The notes beneath the pieces are model-generated. The model did no database searches. It was given only the letters and a program-made list of their open reading frames with translations, and had not been told where the DNA came from. A DNA stretch of 64,000 bases from an uncultured Pelagibacteraceae bacterium (GTDB lineage: Bacteria; Pseudomonadota; Alphaproteobacteria; Pelagibacterales; Pelagibacteraceae), in NCBI GenBank assembly GCA_902604695.1, contig CACKZT010000002.1:62001-126000 (forward strand). Direction: 5' to 3'. Positions within the stretch are counted from its first letter, which is position 1, and the number at the start of each line of letters is the position of its first letter. Shown piece by piece: positions 61,683 through 64,000 of the stretch. Both the position numbers and the translations under genes were made by a program.

Positions 61683-61811
61683 TTAGATTAGCTTTAATGA
61701 ATTTATCTTAACAGATATTTTTTTAATAAAATCTTCTGTACAATTACTGCTTTGCTTAACTTTATTTCTTTTTTTTTTATAAATAGGTCTAATATCCATT
61801 GCATGGCTCAT
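61683..61811 (-). CDS. Putative small basic ORF (42 aa) upstream of acetoacetyl-CoA synthetase
   Basis: MSHAMDIRPIYKKKRNKVKQSSNCTEDFIKKISVKINSLKLI; ATGA overlap with the preceding small ORF; short and unsupported by homology. Confidence 0.3.
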   Translation of the reverse strand: MSHAMDIRPIYKKKRNKVKQSSNCTEDFIKKISVKINSLKLI

Positions 61812-61927
61812 TTGTGTATATTAAATAGTCTAAAAAAGGAGATAAATATGGCAAAAATTAAGCTTAGTATGACATTTTTCCCCATTCTTTGAAGTTTATT
61901 ATTCATTGAATTTTTAATATGTTCCAT
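61808..61927 (-). CDS. Putative small membrane ORF (39 aa)
   Basis: MEHIKNSMNNKLQRMGKNVILSLIFAIFISFFRLFNIHK; one hydrophobic stretch. Confidence 0.3.
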   Translation of the reverse strand: MEHIKNSMNNKLQRMGKNVILSLIFAIFISFFRLFNIHK

Positions 61928-61948
61928 TCCAGTTTATAATAAGTATTT

Positions 61949-64000
61949 ATGGCTCAAAACATTTCAGTCCCAGATATAGGAGACTTTCAAGACGTAGAGG
62001 TAATTGAAATTTTAGTAAAACCTGGTGATCAAGTTAATAAGAATGATCCTATCGTCACAATTGAAAGTGATAAATCAAGTGTAGAAATTCCTTCTCCTGC
62101 TGCTGGAGAAATTAAAGATTTAAAAGTAAAAATTGGAGATAAAGTTTCAGAGGGCAGTATTTTGGCCACAATTGAAAATGGTCAAGCAATGCCAGCAAAA
62201 AAAAATGAAGAAAAAGTAAAACAAAAAAAAGAAATTCCAATTCAAGAAAAACCAAAAACTAATGGTGAATTAAATCCTGTAAAACAAGTAAAAAAAGTTT
62301 TTGCTGAACCTGCGTCTAAAGATGATATTGATCCAATAGAAACAAATGAATGGATTGACTCATTAAATTCAGTAATTGAAAACGATGGCTCATCTAGAGC
62401 AAGCTACTTATTAAATAAAGTTATTGCTCAAGCTTACAAGTCAGGTTTGGTTTTACCCGATACAAGAACAACTCCTTATATAAATACTATTCCGCCAGAA
62501 GCTGAGGCAAAGTCAACTGGTGATCAAAATATTGAAAAAAAGATTAGAGCATACATAAGATGGAATGCTGCCGCAATGGTTGTTAAAGCTAATAAAAAAA
62601 GTCCAGAATTAGGCGGTCATATCGGAACGTTTGCATCTGCTGCCACACTTTATGATGTGGGGATGAACCATTTTTGGAGAGCAAAAAATAATAAGTTCGG
62701 AGGTGATTTAATTTATTTTCAAGGTCACTCAGCTCCAGGCATGTACGCTAGAGCATTCTTAGAAGGAAGATTAACTGCGTCTCAGTTAGATGGATTTCGA
62801 CAAGAGGTAAATAAAGGAGGTCTATCCTCATATCCTCATCCATGGCTAATGCCAAACTTCTGGCAGTTTCCAACTGTCTCCATGGGTCTTGGCCCAATCA
62901 TGGGTATATATCAAGCAAGATTTTTAAAATATTTAATTAATCGAGGGTTAATTAAAGATGAGGGAAGAAAAATCTGGGTCTTCTTAGGAGACGGAGAAAT
63001 GGATGAGCCGGAGTCGCTTGGAGCTATTGGATTAGCCGCAAGAGAAAAATTAGATAATTTAATTTTTGTTATCAATTGTAATTTACAAAGATTGGATGGG
63101 CCAGTTCGAGGAAATGGAAAAATTATTCAAGAACTTGAGGGTAGTTTTAGAGGTTCAGGCTGGAATGTAATTAAAGTTATTTGGGGAACTTACTGGGATC
63201 AGCTACTTGCAAAAGATAAATCAGGCTTGCTAATTAAACGCATGAATGAATGCGTAGACGGGGAATACCAAGCTTTTAAAGCTAAAGGCGGTTCTTATGT
63301 TAGAGAGAAATTTTTTGGAAGGTATCCTGAATTAAAGGAACTTGTTTCTTCAATGACAGATAAAGATATTTGGAGATTAAATAGAGGTGGTCATGATCCA
63401 CACAAAGTTTATGCCGCATACGACGCTGCAATGAAAAATAAAGGTTCTCCGACAGTAATTTTAGCTAAAACAATTAAGGGTTATGGAATGGGTAAAACAG
63501 GTGAAAGTGTTAATACTACTCATCAACAAAAGAAATTAGATGAGCAAGATTTGCTTTATTACAGAGATAGATTCAAAGTTCCTCTTACTGACAAGCAAGT
63601 AAAAAACATTGAATATTTCAAGCCTGATGAAAACTCAGAAGAAATGAAATATTTAAAAGATAAAAGATTAAAACTTGGTGGATTTATTCCAGAAAGATCG
63701 TCTTTTGCTAAACAAATTAAAGCACCACCAAAAGATATTTTTGATACTTTCATGAAATCAACAGGTGAGAAAGAAATGTCAACTACAATGGCACTTGTTA
63801 GAATGATGACAGCTTTGCTTAGAGATAAAAATGTTTCTCCAAGATTAGTTCCTATTATTCCAGATGAAGCAAGAACTTTTGGTATGGAGGGTTTTTTTCA
63901 AAAAATTGGTATTTATGCCCACGAAGGCCAAAAGTATGAGCCTGTTGATTCAGAACAATTAAGTTCTTACCGAGAAGATAAAAGCGGTCAAGTATTGGAA
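61949..64000 (+). CDS. aceE: Pyruvate dehydrogenase E1 component, homodimeric AceE type, with N-terminal lipoyl domain (3' end outside window)
   Basis: MAQNISVPDIGDFQDVEVIEILVKPGDQVNKNDPIVTIESDKSSVEIPSPAAGEIKDLKVKIGDKVSEGSILATIENG (lipoyl domain), then ETNEWIDSLNSVIENDGSSRASYLLNKVI...GGHIGTFASAATLYDVGMNHFW, WVFLGDGEMDEPESLGAI (ThDP-binding). Confidence 0.93.
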   Translation, partial: MAQNISVPDIGDFQDVEVIEILVKPGDQVNKNDPIVTIESDKSSVEIPSPAAGEIKDLKVKIGDKVSEGSILATIENGQAMPAKKNEEKVKQKKEIPIQEKPKTNGELNPVKQVKKVFAEPASKDDIDPIETNEWIDSLNSVIENDGSSRASYLLNKVIAQAYKSGLVLPDTRTTPYINTIPPEAEAKSTGDQNIEKKIRAYIRWNAAAMVVKANKKSPELGGHIGTFASAATLYDVGMNHFWRAKNNKFGGDLIYFQGHSAPGMYARAFLEGRLTASQLDGFRQEVNKGGLSSYPHPWLMPNFWQFPTVSMGLGPIMGIYQARFLKYLINRGLIKDEGRKIWVFLGDGEMDEPESLGAIGLAAREKLDNLIFVINCNLQRLDGPVRGNGKIIQELEGSFRGSGWNVIKVIWGTYWDQLLAKDKSGLLIKRMNECVDGEYQAFKAKGGSYVREKFFGRYPELKELVSSMTDKDIWRLNRGGHDPHKVYAAYDAAMKNKGSPTVILAKTIKGYGMGKTGESVNTTHQQKKLDEQDLLYYRDRFKVPLTDKQVKNIEYFKPDENSEEMKYLKDKRLKLGGFIPERSSFAKQIKAPPKDIFDTFMKSTGEKEMSTTMALVRMMTALLRDKNVSPRLVPIIPDEARTFGMEGFFQKIGIYAHEGQKYEPVDSEQLSSYREDKSGQVLE

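Noticed and set aside
1-64000. CRISPR arrays, prophage, transposases, toxin-antitoxin or restriction loci
   Set aside because: No regular direct-repeat array and no recognisable defence or mobile-element proteins among the ORFs; the window is core-genome-like.

Overview
AT-rich, very gene-dense alphaproteobacterial chromosome segment. Gene content, synteny and small intergenic gaps strongly suggest a SAR11/Pelagibacterales-like genome. The window is mostly core housekeeping: argJ(partial)-secA; murA-DUF2948-hisD-infA with dcd nearby; rpmH-rnpA-yidD-yidC-argB-HAD-dapD-dapE-SET; truA-fmt-def; aroK-aroB; bolA/dnaJ-like-cobS-cobT; rpmB-pyrD-lysS(class I); trkH-MFS-NlpC/P60; lepA-pheT-pheS-rplT-rpmI-infC-thrS; gltB-gltD; uppP; thiolase/acetoacetyl-CoA synthetase; and a partial pyruvate dehydrogenase E1. 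Three tRNAs (Phe, Ser, Arg) carry encoded CCA. I see no CRISPR array, prophage, transposon or rRNA. Best second-look items: an E2-type lipoyl domain fused to the N-terminus of a homodimeric-type PDH E1; a DmdA/GcvT-like demethylase paired with a short MTHFR-like protein; a CobS/CobT AAA+VWA pair with no cobalamin genes in the window; a SET-domain methyltransferase at the end of the dapDE operon; an apparent frameshift in a glycosyltransferase next to tRNA-Ser; a nested inverted repeat upstream of uppP; and several small lysine-rich or membrane ORFs absent from the ORF track.
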